Positions 14,405 through 26,002 of a stretch of 64,000 nucleotides of DNA are shown here, piece after piece. The stretch is from Lepiota brunneoincarnata. Taxonomy: Eukaryota; Basidiomycota; Agaricomycetes; Agaricales; Agaricaceae. Numbering within the stretch: position 1 is the first letter of the stretch; every line of letters starts with the position of its first letter. A program made the translations under genes and the position numbers. Below the pieces are notes generated by a model. It did not search any database. It was not told the origin of the DNA and saw only the letters and a program-made list of their open reading frames with translations. The stretch is from assembly GCA_023014365.1 (NCBI GenBank), contig JAEBUN010000015.1:620001-684000 (forward strand), in the 5' to 3' direction.

Positions 14405-15372
14405 GCGAGTAAAGATGAGGTGAAAGTTCGATGCAATGAGTAACGAAGAGGTTGTTGAATGAAGTATCGCCAAGGCCCTACCTCTTATATATCCGCTACT
14501 GTGGGTAGGTCTTGCTCAGCACTTGTCGGCCTATGCGTTTACATGATCACATTGCTTGGTCAGAGCCACGGCGGTAGGCAGGGGGAGAATGAGTAGTGAT
14601 GGTTGTGGTATGATGAATAAACATTGGTCAGCTACGTAGTTAGTAATCGATGTGACGTCATCCCAATGACGCGATAGAACAAAGTGTCCGACTGCCTACA
14701 GTGCTCAACTGGCCATCTCAGGGTGCACATTCGGTAGCCAATGCCCATGAACAGTCATTGATCAGAGCCTATGGTCCAAACCACATAGCTGGTATTAGAC
14801 CTCAGGAGAGATACGCCACGAGAAGGCTGTGCAACCGACCCTTCCCGATTCCAAACCGACGAGGACACCAGAGAGGCAAGACTAGGAGATGGTGTGCGGC
14901 AGTCAGCAGCTGGGTTGCGAAGGTACCGTGATCTGTCAACACCTCCGGGCATTTCAATCTATGGCTCCCCCCAGCCCCTGTTTGACAATGCCTTCTCGAA
15001 CGTCCACCATCAAGGTCAGCGCCCAATTCAACTCTCACCGGGTGCTAGAGGCGTTGACGTCCTGATAACCAATCTAAATTCCTTTTGATGCCAGGCCTTG
15101 GATCCCTGGCTATTGAACACAAAAATCACGGCACCTGCCTCGTGGTTGCCTCATTTATCCAGACGCCAACGCCCATCCCCTCCTGCTCATTTGTTAACAC
15201 TGTTATTCATCTCGACGAGCTCCAAACGGGTCGCGGAGAAGGAAAGTCACTCATCTCCGTCCGCAGTTCCTAACGATGGCATTTACGCAACCAGTTGAAA
15301 TAAAAAGCCCAACCTCAGTAACCCAATCCGAGTGCGGGACCTCATAAGCGACCTCCCACCGTGCTTACCAGG
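14405..15372. other. intergenic, nothing recognised
   Basis: About 970 bp upstream of both the OYE gene (minus) and seven-helix copy 2 (plus). Short open frames exist on both strands but none has a recognisable domain or a consistent set of splice sites. Confidence 0.4.
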
Positions 15373-16739
15373 ATGACGACTCCGCCAAGTGACTACGTTC
15401 TAAACGATGCTGTCTCTGAATTTCTCTCGATGAACGTTTCTGCCTATATGGTAACTGTTCAAGTCTAATCCTGCATCTGTAAATAGTAGCTGACACAACC
15501 CCATCATCAAAGTTCGAGACACTATTATACGGTAGCTGCTCTTCCACGACGCCATAGCCCAGTGTACTCACTACAGATACTATGTCCAGGCATTCTCCTA
15601 GTGTTATCCTGCACCGCCGCCGTTCTACTCGTTAAAAACAAAAGCTCCAGTCATTGGCGATGGCTATTGTTTGCGGGTGCTATCATGCTCGCCTTGGCCA
15701 CTGCTGATATTATTGTGGGATATTATCTCCTATTCGCCTATATCTTGAAAGGAAACTTGGACATCTCTTTCTGGCTGATTTATCCCAAGTACCTTTTCTA
15801 TGTTACCAACAAGTGAGACCTATGTTCATCGAGTGGTCGCCCTGAATCTCATACCGCTTGCCTCCCTCAGCGTTATTGCAGATTGTTTAGTCGTACGTCT
15901 CGGCACACTCTGACCATAATATCAAGTCACTCGCTCACGTGTATCATAGATATATCGATGCTATATGATCTGGAGTCGTGACAAACGAGTCATCGCCTTC
16001 CCTGTGCTGGCTCTGATAGCCACGTCAGGTGCGTTAGAATCTTTCTATGATATATCACTCGCTCAAACGTCTCTAGTCTGTGGCTATCTGTTCCAAGGGA
16101 CGGCCTCACCTCGGTTACGGCAATACGCTCCTGTATATGTTTTCATGACCTTTGGACTTAATTTTATCGTCACTCTTTTGATGGGTAGGATATCCTCATG
16201 ACCAAAAGGTACCGATGCTTACTCTCATACACTTACCCACAGCAGGGAGGATCTGGTGGATCTCGCGCAAGGTCCGTGCAGTACTTGGACCAGATCTGGC
16301 GCGCAAGTACAATTATGCCGCTGCTATCATGTATGTTCCAGAATTTACTCACTGCAAAAGCCGTCAACTAACTCCTCACAAACGCTCGCTGTAGCATTGA
16401 ATCGGGGACGATATACTCTTTATACCTTCTCCTGGACTTGATTCTAAACAAAGTAAGGCCAATGGCCCACGCGATGTCGCCTGGACAACGAGCTCAAGCC
16501 ATATTTCTTTTCAGCTTCAACTCGATGTTGGTCTTACACAAATCGTCGTAAGTAATGAAAATAAGTATCTATTTCTTGGCGTGACGACGGCATATATTCA
16601 GGCCATCGTACCTACTTTGATCATCGTCCAAGTCGGCTTGGGGAGGCAGACACGAGCTGCAGAAGACACTGTACAATTGGTACGCTCCGAATACCAGCCG
16701 GAACCAGCGAGGCATGTTGAGATCCGCTTCTCACCTTGA
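15373..16739 (+). CDS. basidiomycete seven-helix membrane protein, array copy 2
   Basis: The ATG is at 15373 (MTTPPSDYVLNDAVSEF). The exon order matches copies 1 and 3. Helices include ILLVLSCTAAVLLV, WLLFAGAIMLALATADII and VFMTFGLNFIVTLLMG. The family motifs are FETLLYG, VIADCLVIYRCYMIWSRDK, RIWWISRKVRAVLGPDLARK, and TLIIVQVGLGRQ, with a short Arg/Glu tail ending at 16739. The join between FETLLY and the next helix (15540-15580) has one base too many for any GT-AG pair I can find. Function unknown; integral membrane protein. Confidence 0.75.
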
Positions 16740-17794
16740 CACTTCTCGTCCGACATGTCAATGCCGGCGTGCGAGCAAACGCTACTGCCCGGGACCGAAG
16801 GACTTCAGACGAACAAACCTCCTGGGAGAGACATATCACTCTAATGGCTTTGGGATCCTTCACTGCTCTGCGTCGACGGAACAAACATCACCCAGGGTCG
16901 ACTGGTATTTTTTTCTCAGTAATTCACATATTCTCGATAAGAAGCATGGTGCCTATTTACCACAGACATCGGAGGTTGTCATGCGATAAATGTACTATAG
17001 ATGGCCAGAAGTCTTATATGAGACCGTTCGGCTGGGTCGTTGAGCATTGAAATGTACCCTGACCCAACCGCCTGTTCTCGCTTTATGTTATGCGCACAAC
17101 GACGACCTGTTTACAATGACAGAGCCGCTCTTTCTTCCTTGGTCAGGTATGTAGTGCTACGTGGCCTTGGCATTCTCACCAGAGATAGCTTGTGCACGGT
17201 ACCAATCCCCCCGCTTCCGACCGAGTCTTTTTGCCAAGCCACCACATGGTGGATTTGTGTCCGTGAACCCTTTGCTCCTCACCCCCTACCCCACAGAGTG
17301 GGAAGCCAGTTGGAGTAGGGCTTCCTGCAGTCGTCCCGCCCCCAGACAATGGTAGGGCCCAAGCGGGACAACTTCGCCATTCCAATACGCCGACAATGAT
17401 GGGTTCAGCGGTGTTGATGACCATAGTCAGTGTCACAAACCAAAGTGTTGGTCAAGTCACTGGGGCTTCTGACAAAGGGGCGAACCAATCCTAAATTTAG
17501 TTTTATCCCATTTGACCGCGGCGTACTCACACCGATTTTCCACCTTTCACATACTTGGCTACATTATGGCCTGTAAAAATAGCCATGGGGTTCAGCGGCA
17601 TGTGCGTATCCCAATTCAATTCTCAAACGATTTTTCCACACCGGATCCTTCCTTAACGCGTTCGCTCGTTATCCAGGCCGCATCAACCTTCACTCTCCAG
17701 CATTAAATACACGTCATCTCTCCAAAGCCGATGCACCGGTAGTCACTTCTCTTGTACCCAACAACTATCGTCCCATCCCCCCCCCCTTCCTGTG
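16740..17794. other. intergenic between array copies 2 and 3
   Basis: About 1.05 kb with no supported gene; a C-rich run of about ten lies just before the copy 3 start (17776-17786). Confidence 0.4.
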
Positions 17795-19296
17795 ATGACT
17801 CGTGGATTCCACACTCTGATATCGTTTTCGACTGATGAGGCGTATTATTCCGTGGGTGTATATGCCTCGGCTATGCTGGTGAGTGTGGTCGATCTATCGA
17901 GTGTACTCGTGAGATACTAAGTGTACTAAACTTCGGGATTCAGTTCGAGATGTTTCTCTTTGGTAAGTCGCCATGTCATCAAAAAAAAAAAGGGCCCCGG
18001 GTTTAGATCATTTTGCGATGCAGGTCTATACGTAGCGTTGTTCGGTGCATGTTTGCATATACTCCTGCGAAACAGGCGATCGGTACAAAAAGCCATCCTA
18101 GCCGCTATTATCACTATGTTCGGGCTTGCTACGGCCGACGTTATCTGGGGCATTGTAAACATGCGTTCGTTTATCCTGAAGAAGAATCCAGAAGACGATG
18201 ATGATGACGACGACGGCGATGAACAACCCGAGATACCGATCAAGATCCTGCAGTGCAAGTTTCTACTTTACATTACAAGCAAGTGGGTGTTTTTTTCCTT
18301 TTTTTTCTGCCTTCTGGAGGGAAAACGTAGCCGAGACTGATTTCGTCATTGCAGCATTATTGCAGATCTACTACTCGTAAGGGTCCTACCCGTTTGGGTT
18401 ACCTCTTATGAAGCTCACCGTATTGCCTTCTCTAGATCTACCGCTGTTATAGTTTATGGAACAACTAGCATACGAATGATTATCTTGCCTTGCCTAGTGC
18501 TTTTAGGGGGTACAGGTGCGTTCCATAATACTTTGTCCTTCGTCTCGAGTACCTTGAACATGGTCACCAGTCTGCGGCTACTTGTTCGTTGGCATGACAG
18601 GACGACGAATATCCCTTCCGGATCCCTTCTGGCCGCTTTTCTATTCTCAACACTGGCACTTAATGTACTGGTGACGAGTCTAATAGGTAGGAGTCTCACA
18701 TGACCTGTTGCCAGAGAAATTGATCCAATGCTCTTTTAACAGCCTGGGCGTATGTGGTGGATCGCAAGGCGGACGCACAATGTCGTAGGACCCAAACTAA
18801 CAAAAAAATATAGGGCCGCGATCGCCATTTTGTGTGTATCTTCCTACGAAGCCCTCCCCCCCTGTAACATGTTACTCACCAGCTTCCCAGTGTCGAATCA
18901 GGGCATATTATATTCAGCGTACGTCATCCTAGACGTCGTCCTTCACCTTGTACGTTCCTTGCACAACCTTACTCTGGAAACACGGACGAATAAAATGCTT
19001 CTCAGCTCATACTCGACGCCGGACTCGTCCAAATGGTAGGACTAGTTCCAACTCTCATGATTGTACAAATTGGTATGGGTCGCAAGAACCGCAAACATGA
19101 AACAGCCGCCAGCATGACCAACGACGAATCAAGGGCCTTCACCACGGACCTCGTGTGCGAGTCTCAAATTCACTCTCCCACATCACCAATATCAATCCCC
19201 GCACCCCCATACCACGTGGACTCGGTCGAGAGATACCACATTGTATACCCAGCATCGCCAGGGAGCGGGGAGGGAAGACCAAGCGACCTTCCCTAG
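17795..19296 (+). CDS. basidiomycete seven-helix membrane protein, array copy 3
   Basis: The ATG is at 17795 (MTRGFHTLISFSTDEAYYSV). It shares FEMFLFG, a helix LYVALFGACLHILL, LATADVIWGIVNM, IYRCYSLWNN, GRMWWIARRTHNVVGPKL and LVPTLMIVQIGMGRK. Unlike copies 1 and 2 it has an acidic Asp-rich loop (18196-18230, D7 run) before helix 3. After LWNN there is an extra T at 18466 that creates TAG in frame; removing it restores IRMIILPCLVLL. The cytosolic tail is Ser/Pro-rich and ends at 19296. Function unknown. Confidence 0.72.
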
Positions 19297-19579
19297 GGGT
19301 CGTCCCTTTCATGTCATCTCATATTTGGTGGGTGCTACAGATGATATGGACGAGAGCCGATGAATTTCCCTGTGAGACACTTATGAGTGATTGAGGGGCT
19401 TTAGGCGTTTAAGCTCGCTCCGAGAATATCCGGAACTATTTTTGGAGTGTCACGCTGTGGGGAGGCTCCACCTGGTGCAAAACGACGCGTAGTTGCATTC
19501 CCGTCAATCAATGTCGTCATACATGCAAACAAATTGTTCACATAGCTCAAACAAGAATTATGTTTTTGAGACTCTTCCA

Positions 19580-21681
19580 TTACGAGTTGCAAGCATTCCT
19601 TAAGTCTTCTGCAGGTCCTATCATCGAATCAAGATCTACAAAATCCACGCTGAGCACACGGAAGGTCGAGCGGAGCCGTAATGTCGTCACGCACATGCAA
19701 AGAAATCTCCCACTTTAATCATATCAAGGATACCCAAAGGGGTGGAAGTTCTCATCGGCTGACCGGACCATAAGACGCGAATGAAAAACTGGTTACCGCG
19801 CTTGTTGCGGTAGAGCTCAAAGACAACCTGTACAACGGATCAGATCAGCGGATGCTGGGAGGGGCCAAGATGATTTATACAAACCTCTGATCCCCTATCA
19901 AAATTGGTTGTCAGGCATCAACAATTACGGGAGTTGAAACTTCATTGGGACCTACATGCCGGGCCACACCATCTCATCAATCTGTAATAGGCCAAGAAGG
20001 GTAGCAATTGAGCCGTCGTGGCCGACCTGTAGCGAGGTTAGACTTCCGGGATTATGTCTTAAACTAATCGTATGCGCACATTATGGATGTACTTCAGCTA
20101 GCCGCACACCGACGCTCGTCAATAGTCGCACCGAGATAGGTAGTGCATGAGACTGACCTTGGACTTCCCCTGCATTTTATCCGTGATATGAGCCTTCAAT
20201 TCTAGGGCCCAGGCACCGAACCGCAAGGCAGAATATGCAGCGGAGTCGGGGGCGTCTCTGAACAAATACTGAGTACTCCCAGTTGCCAAGTCGGAAAACG
20301 GTATCAGCCTGTGCGGTGGTTAAAATCACTTGAATGATCCGGACGAATTTACATACGTCATCCTGCATAACGCATACCGATGTTTCATTCGCACTGCAGG
20401 GCAGTCGCTTTCCATGGCACTGCTTTGCACTCATGTTGTCATAATAGCTTATCGCAAGCGAAAATTAGTCATAGCACCGGGATAGGGTAAGGCGGGACCC
20501 ACTGATCAAAACTGACATGCCATCCTCCAGTGTCTTGCTTCTCGATCCCTGACACACGATCAAGTTTGTCATAAAGGAATTGACTGTCTGATAGGTGCTC
20601 CTGCCATAGTTGCCCGTTGTTCCCGGTTGTGAAACTGTTCCTAAGGTCGGAAGCTTTCGAGCAAGAGTAAGTTGGTTCAAGGGAATCGAATGACGATGAC
20701 TGGATTTCAACTGCTATATGTGAGCTGCGAGGGAAAAGTCCCCGCGAGAGCCCACTCGCGACCTGGGAAGTGATCACGTTGTTGGTAACACCTGGACGAA
20801 GGAATGAGGTATGTTTATTCGTCGAACAAGAGGGAACTCACGTATGCGCGCTTCTGAAGGGTCGAAGCTCTCGCTAAGTCTGAGCCGATGTCCATAGACC
20901 GAACGCAGGTCCTGAAGACAGAATACGGCTGAGCAACCGCCTTCAGAACTCTCAGCATCTAGGAACACTTACAGCGCCATGGGTGAACGAATCCGCTAGT
21001 CCTTCTGCCGTGATTGAGGGGAATTGACATCTTGGAAAGATTGAGCCGATAATAAGAAGAGTTGAAAGAGCATAACACACGTGCTATTGACAAAACCAGG
21101 GCCCACCGAGGTCGCAAATGGATTTGAAGCCGTCGTAAAGGCTTGCCACTTCCGCAACGTGAATCCCACACCGCGGGCAAAAAAAAAAGACTATGGATGT
21201 ACCTCAATTTCTGAAGTTTGAGTGTGCAGGCTACAATTACTGAGTAGAGAGTGGGAACAATGTGGTTTCAAAACATACCTGGCTAGCCCTGCGACAGGCC
21301 CCGAATTATGGCAGTCCCAAGTGACGTCTTCTCTGAAAAACGTATTGGACGCGTAAGGGGTCCGCTTGTGGTGACGTTGAACGACTTCAACAAACTCCAA
21401 TGCGAACTCGCTTGAAGGAGATCTAAAGAACATGGGTTGGGCTTCGTCCTCGCCGGAGAAAGTACTTACCTGTACTCCCTCTGCCGGACGTGTGGCATGT
21501 TGCACCAGTTGTAGATCCCATATTCCCTGTTTGGGGTCACGGACGAGTCGAATATGCCTGGTCGACCTGTTCCATGCAAGGCGAAGGTAAGATTGTTGGT
21601 GTTGGTTGCCCTTGGTGGATAGTGTGTCGCAGCCGCAGACACGCCAGTTAGTCCGGCCAAAAGAACTTGTATCCAGGACAT
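19580..21681 (-). CDS. secreted histidine phosphatase (branch 2, acid phosphatase/phytase-like)
   Basis: The start is at 21681 with a signal peptide (MSWIQVLLAGLTGVSAAA). The N-terminus carries YNWCNMPHVRQREY and then the active-site block FVEVVQRHHKRTPYASNTF, the RHG variant with nucleophile His and Arg. Further blocks are SNPFATSVGPGFVNST, CQFPSITAEGLADSFTHGA, TNNVITSQVASGLSRGLFP and, near the end, VGHDGSIATLLGLLQIDEMV with the catalytic HD pair. Cysteine spacing fits an extracellular enzyme of about 500 residues. Members hydrolyse phosphomonoesters or inositol phosphates; the substrate here is unknown. One extra base at 20269, between NWEYS and YLFRDAP, breaks the frame. Splicing of the segment 21190-21290 is uncertain. 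Confidence 0.82.
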
Positions 21682-22000
21682 GGCTGGTGAGAATACTTCT
21701 TTCTGAAGGTGGCATACAGTCAGGGACGTTATATTGACAAGGGTCGCAATATTTCCCAGGGACAAGCTTGAACGTGCTTCGGCAAGGCGCTCCATGACTG
21801 CTGGATGGACGTGCAGAAGTTGTTGCGTCGATAATAGGTCTTGATCATATGGCTTGCTGATGCAAAAAGCGTCGAGAAGTGTGTCCCCATTCTGTCACCC
21901 GCTGCTGACCACATGCGTCGCTGACCCTATCACAGCCCTAGTTGGTGGCTCGTGCATTCTTATTCCTTCGGCCAACTTCAAGTGTTAGGCAGTAGCCATC
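21682..22000. other. divergent promoter between phosphatase and PLC-like gene
   Basis: A 319 bp gap between two divergently transcribed genes for secreted phosphate-bond hydrolases. No TATA motif stands out. No other coding signal. Confidence 0.4.
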
Positions 22001-23530
22001 ATGCTCGCGTACTTCTGGGCCAGCTGTACCTCAGTCCTGCTTTCTCTCATCTCCCTGGTCAATGCCATACCCATGAACCGCCAAGATTTCTTAGCTCATA
22101 GTGCCCTACGAGAGATACTGGACAGGGGTACCCCAATTCTTGGTAAGTCGGAAAGTTACGAAGATACCCCGCTAACGGGTGTCTCATACAGGAACTGACA
22201 CAGGGTGCTCGAGACGTTCAAAGACGTGCGATTGGATGGCAAAGTTCCCAGATAATACGAAGTTGGTTCATCTCAACCTACCTGGCACCCACGACACAGG
22301 CTACTTGTGCGTCAGGACGCGTTTGAGATGTCACAATTTCTACTTCAACTTAGAAATTAGGGAACTATACCGCCGAAAGGCAAGCTGAACTCGAGAGATA
22401 CACCGGGCCGTATGTGCAAAGAATGTGGTGATTGTTTCCGCACTAACGATACCGGAAGTCTCCCCCCAAATACCTTTTTTCGGTGCCAGCAGCGTTCCCT
22501 GCTTCAGATGCTCAACTGATGGCATTCGCGTTTTCGATCTGCGCTATGCTTACAACCCCGGAAACGACACAATCGGTTTCCATCATTGTACGTGGACACA
22601 TGACCCCGTGTTCGTCTTATTTACTGGTACCATAGCACAAGCCCTCCTGGCACCGACGACAACGCTTGAAGACGTTCTATTTGGCTTGTATCGATGGTTG
22701 GATGTGCATCCCACCGAGGCTGTCCTCATCTCTCTCAACCACGAAGGGTGGCACTGGAACGCCAAACGACCCCAAGTTGCAACAGCACATATACGACTTG
22801 TTCAACTCCGAGTTATCCAGACGCTACTGGGTGCAGCGAAGTGGTATAGTAAGTCAGAATCGCATTTCTCGTCGAGTGACATCAATTGACTCACGCCCGA
22901 AATTCCCAGCTGGGCACGTTGGGCGAAGCTCGCGGCAAACTCACACTACTTCAGCGATACGACTACGCCTTACTTGACCCGGCGCAAACGTCACACCGTA
23001 TCGGCATCGATCTTGGGGCTGACCGCTGGACCTGACAATGGCAAAAGCATAGAACTGGTATATAATGCCGGGGCGGGTCAAATTGCCTACATCGAGGACT
23101 TCTACAACATTGAACTACCGGCTGATTCTACTCCTGAAGATCATATTCAGGCCAAATTTGACGTGACAACTGCACACCTAACAAATGCCACCCAGTCCGA
23201 ATTTACACCCAGATCAGTTATACATCAGCTTTGCTAGTGCCGCTGTCGTCGCGTCAAATCCACTCATGACCCCTGCTGTGAGCGATTCGTGTAGGATTCC
23301 CAATTTTCACTTACCGATACGCATCTACACAGCTCTACGCGATTGGAGACGGCAACCAAGTGCAAGGAATGAACCAACGCCTGCTGCCATGGCTGAAAGA
23401 ACGCAGAGGAAAGCGCTTCGGTATCATAAGTGAGTCTCTGGATCCGAGGAGAGTATCGCGCTAACCTGCTTGACCTCTGAAGTGCTGGACTTTTACGACG
23501 CAGGTACCTGGGCTTGTTGAAGCTGTGATA
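22001..23530 (+). CDS. secreted PI-PLC X-type phosphodiesterase, multiply frame-broken
   Basis: The ATG at 22001 opens a signal peptide (MLAYFWASCTSVLLSLISLV). Conserved PLC-like TIM-barrel blocks follow in order: CDWMAKFPDNTKLVHLNLPG then THDTG (catalytic His), RCQQRSLLQMLN, DGIRVFDLRYAYNPGNDTI, LEDVLFGLYRWLDVHPTEAV then LISLNHEG, LGTLGEARGKLTLLQRYDYA, DNGKSIELVYNAGAGQIAYI, DQLYISFASAAV, and LLPWLKERRGKRFG. Five +1 shifts are clear: T at 22517 (makes TGA), G at 22746-22748, T at 23033 (makes TGA), C at 23208-23210 and G at 23503-23504. A sixth is probable at 22302. Splice sites and all domain blocks are otherwise preserved. It is either a young pseudogene or an intact gene in a poorly polished stretch. 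Confidence 0.75.
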
Positions 23531-26002
23531 GGATTGGCCTGACCCTCACTTAACCCCCTCTCTGGCTCAAGCATTTTTAAATCGTACACCTAGTATAGGT
23601 TGGCGATTAGCATTTGTTCCAAATAATGATCCTAGGACATTTTATTTCCTACTGGGCGATTGATGAGCCCCCGCCCAAATCGTCAAGCCCCTAATGTGAA
23701 GCCCACTGGCAAGTCGCCTATGCATAGGATCATAATATTAAGATAAATTTCAGCCCTCAGGACACCAGTCTTGCCCCGCAGAGCCGGGGATTATAGAAAG
23801 TAAAACGCCATTCCCATTTGCCTCTCTACGTAAGCCTCCCGTCTTATCGACTACACCGAAAAGCCCAACGGCCAGAGCAGTTGCACAAAATTAACGAGCG
23901 TCTGCTCCCGTTCCGCGTGCGATGATGTCAGCCTCGCTTGTTTCCATCCGATCCCATCGTCACCTCAACGCCTCGTTCAACCCCAGACCAAGCTAAGGAT
24001 GTCCAGCCTTTCGGCACGGGGCCTTGATGAACTCGATGAGAGGAAGGACCCATGTTCTGTGATAGGGGCTTCAGTGACAGTAATACCCAACTCCCAGTCG
24101 GAACTGCTCCGTGAGTTACAAGATTTGAGAAATGTTATCATCCCCTTAAGCACTTTGTCTCCGTTCACAGGCGAGCCGCCAGTACGTAGAGGGCTGTCTC
24201 GCGCACCACGTCAGTAGGAGACCGCGTGATCTCGGTTCCAGGTTTTGGTTGGTTTCAATCATGATAACCCCTCGGACTACAACAAGGAGTGCTGCGAACA
24301 TATCGCTGAGCCAGCCGCCACTAGCTGACCCTCCTGCGTTTCCTATAAGGAGCTGCCTTCTGTTACTACCTAATTTTGGACCCTCGACCAGCCCCGGGTC
24401 TGCAGTGACACCCGGCCATGTTTCAGTCTGAACCTCGAGGTCGCGTTTTCGGAATCAATTTCAAGCCCTTTGCTTGCGGCATTGAGCAGACTGGTCTTTT
24501 TTCAAAGGTCCGGTCCCCAGGGAATCTGTTGAGACCGAGGTTAGTTATTTCTCAGTCGCTTCCATCGATCGTATCGACGGAGCTTTTGTCAGTGATCTTC
24601 CAGCCTACCGAAACCTACATCAACCACAGCTCCATACATCGCCCCGCTAGCCTCAATCAAGGGCATTCTGACCATCTCCTTGCTTTTGATTATCTCAAGG
24701 ATCTGCGGCCAAGTCCGCGCTGGCTCTGGACCAATTTTTTTGAAGTTCTGTCAGATTTGTTGATTCTTGGATTCAGGACAATTGGATTACCTGTTACCCT
24801 TTACTCGGGATCATAATCCCATCTTATGCGGCTATGTCCACGACGTCTGTGCTTGCAACATATCGCCCGCACCAAATTACCGCACTTATGCATTCAAAAT
24901 CGAGGATGGCTCTAATCGTTGGAAGGGCTATATCGATCCTTGCCATTGATATACTGGTGCCACGCCTCTAGGCAACGGCTCCAGAAAATTTAACACAGGC
25001 CTAGACCAAATATAATGCTGTTGCACAGCGCTGAATCCAGTTTTCGGAGAACACCCACATTACCGTCAGAATCTTGGGGACGGGTAACCTATGTTTTTTG
25101 GAAGATGAGAAAGAGATCTTTCGCCGCCGTCTCGGTCCATCTTTGACATAACAACATATTAATAGATGTTGTGGACGGTGCGGGGTATTTGTGAAATCAA
25201 GAACAACAAGGCCGCCGAGGACGGATTGCTACTACGCAGATAAACCCACTTGGGCACCAGCCGTTGAACGCTCTGGGAAAAGCCACGAGGGTGGGTGCAA
25301 GCAAAGATGCCGACACCCCGCGCCCTTTGAGGGGATGATGGCTTTTTTTAAGAACTGCGTTCCCCGCAAGATATGTTCCGTCAATCAAATGAGGGACGGG
25401 TTTTTCGGAGTCTAGGCGATGTGCCAGACCACCCAACAGTTCCGTGACTTGACCGGAATTAAAAATAATGCACGGCTCGTCTGTCTTCCCCAACAGGGTG
25501 CATCTTTTCACACCTTGCCCGGGTTCGGCCTAGACGTCATTCCTATCGAATCTGGGTATTCAACTTTTCTGACTGGTTGAGGGTTTATGTGTCTTGTGCC
25601 ACACTCCCCTCCAGGCCATCGCCCCTCACGAAGCCAAGAGAATCAACGACACACTGCAGCGATGGGTCACAACGTTCGACCGTTCATCCCCGGCTCCTTC
25701 TGGCTTCAGCGTACTACGGCGACTTCGGCAGTCGATCGGGTGCAGGATCGCTTCTGTATCTTCAGCAAGGGGGGAAGGACCTGCCAAAAACTAGTACAAG
25801 AGATACCATTCGAGATGGTAGTGCCGACGGGCGCATCACACTGTTGGAATCGCAGCAACATCATTCGTGCACAAAGGGGATTTAATTCTCGTATTAACAG
25901 AAGCAGTAATGATCTACAGGTGTATGGATAGTTCTCTGCAAAGCAGATTTATAGGAGCAAAAGAATGGTGTACGCGTTAATATTCATCTATAAATAACCC
26001 AA
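23531..26002. other. 2.5 kb between PLC-like gene and halogenase, mostly unassigned
   Basis: Holds an unrecognised plus-strand coding stretch (listed separately, about 23999-25884) and otherwise nothing I can name. Confidence 0.35.
23999..25884 (+). other. unrecognised protein-coding stretch, frame-broken
   Basis: An ATG at 23999 starts a plausible exon (MSSLSARGLDELDERKDPCS…, to a GT near 24182). Further protein-like stretches on the same strand are QGHSDHLLAFDYLKDL at about 24660-24710, NARLVCLPQQGASFHTLPGF at about 25462-25521, and IAPHEAKRINDTLQRWVTTF at about 25619-25678. The last runs on to SGFS and then, after one surplus base, YYGDFGSRSGAGSLLYLQ. I know no family with this combination. 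It could be one multi-exon gene or two decayed ones. Boundaries are approximate. Confidence 0.3.
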
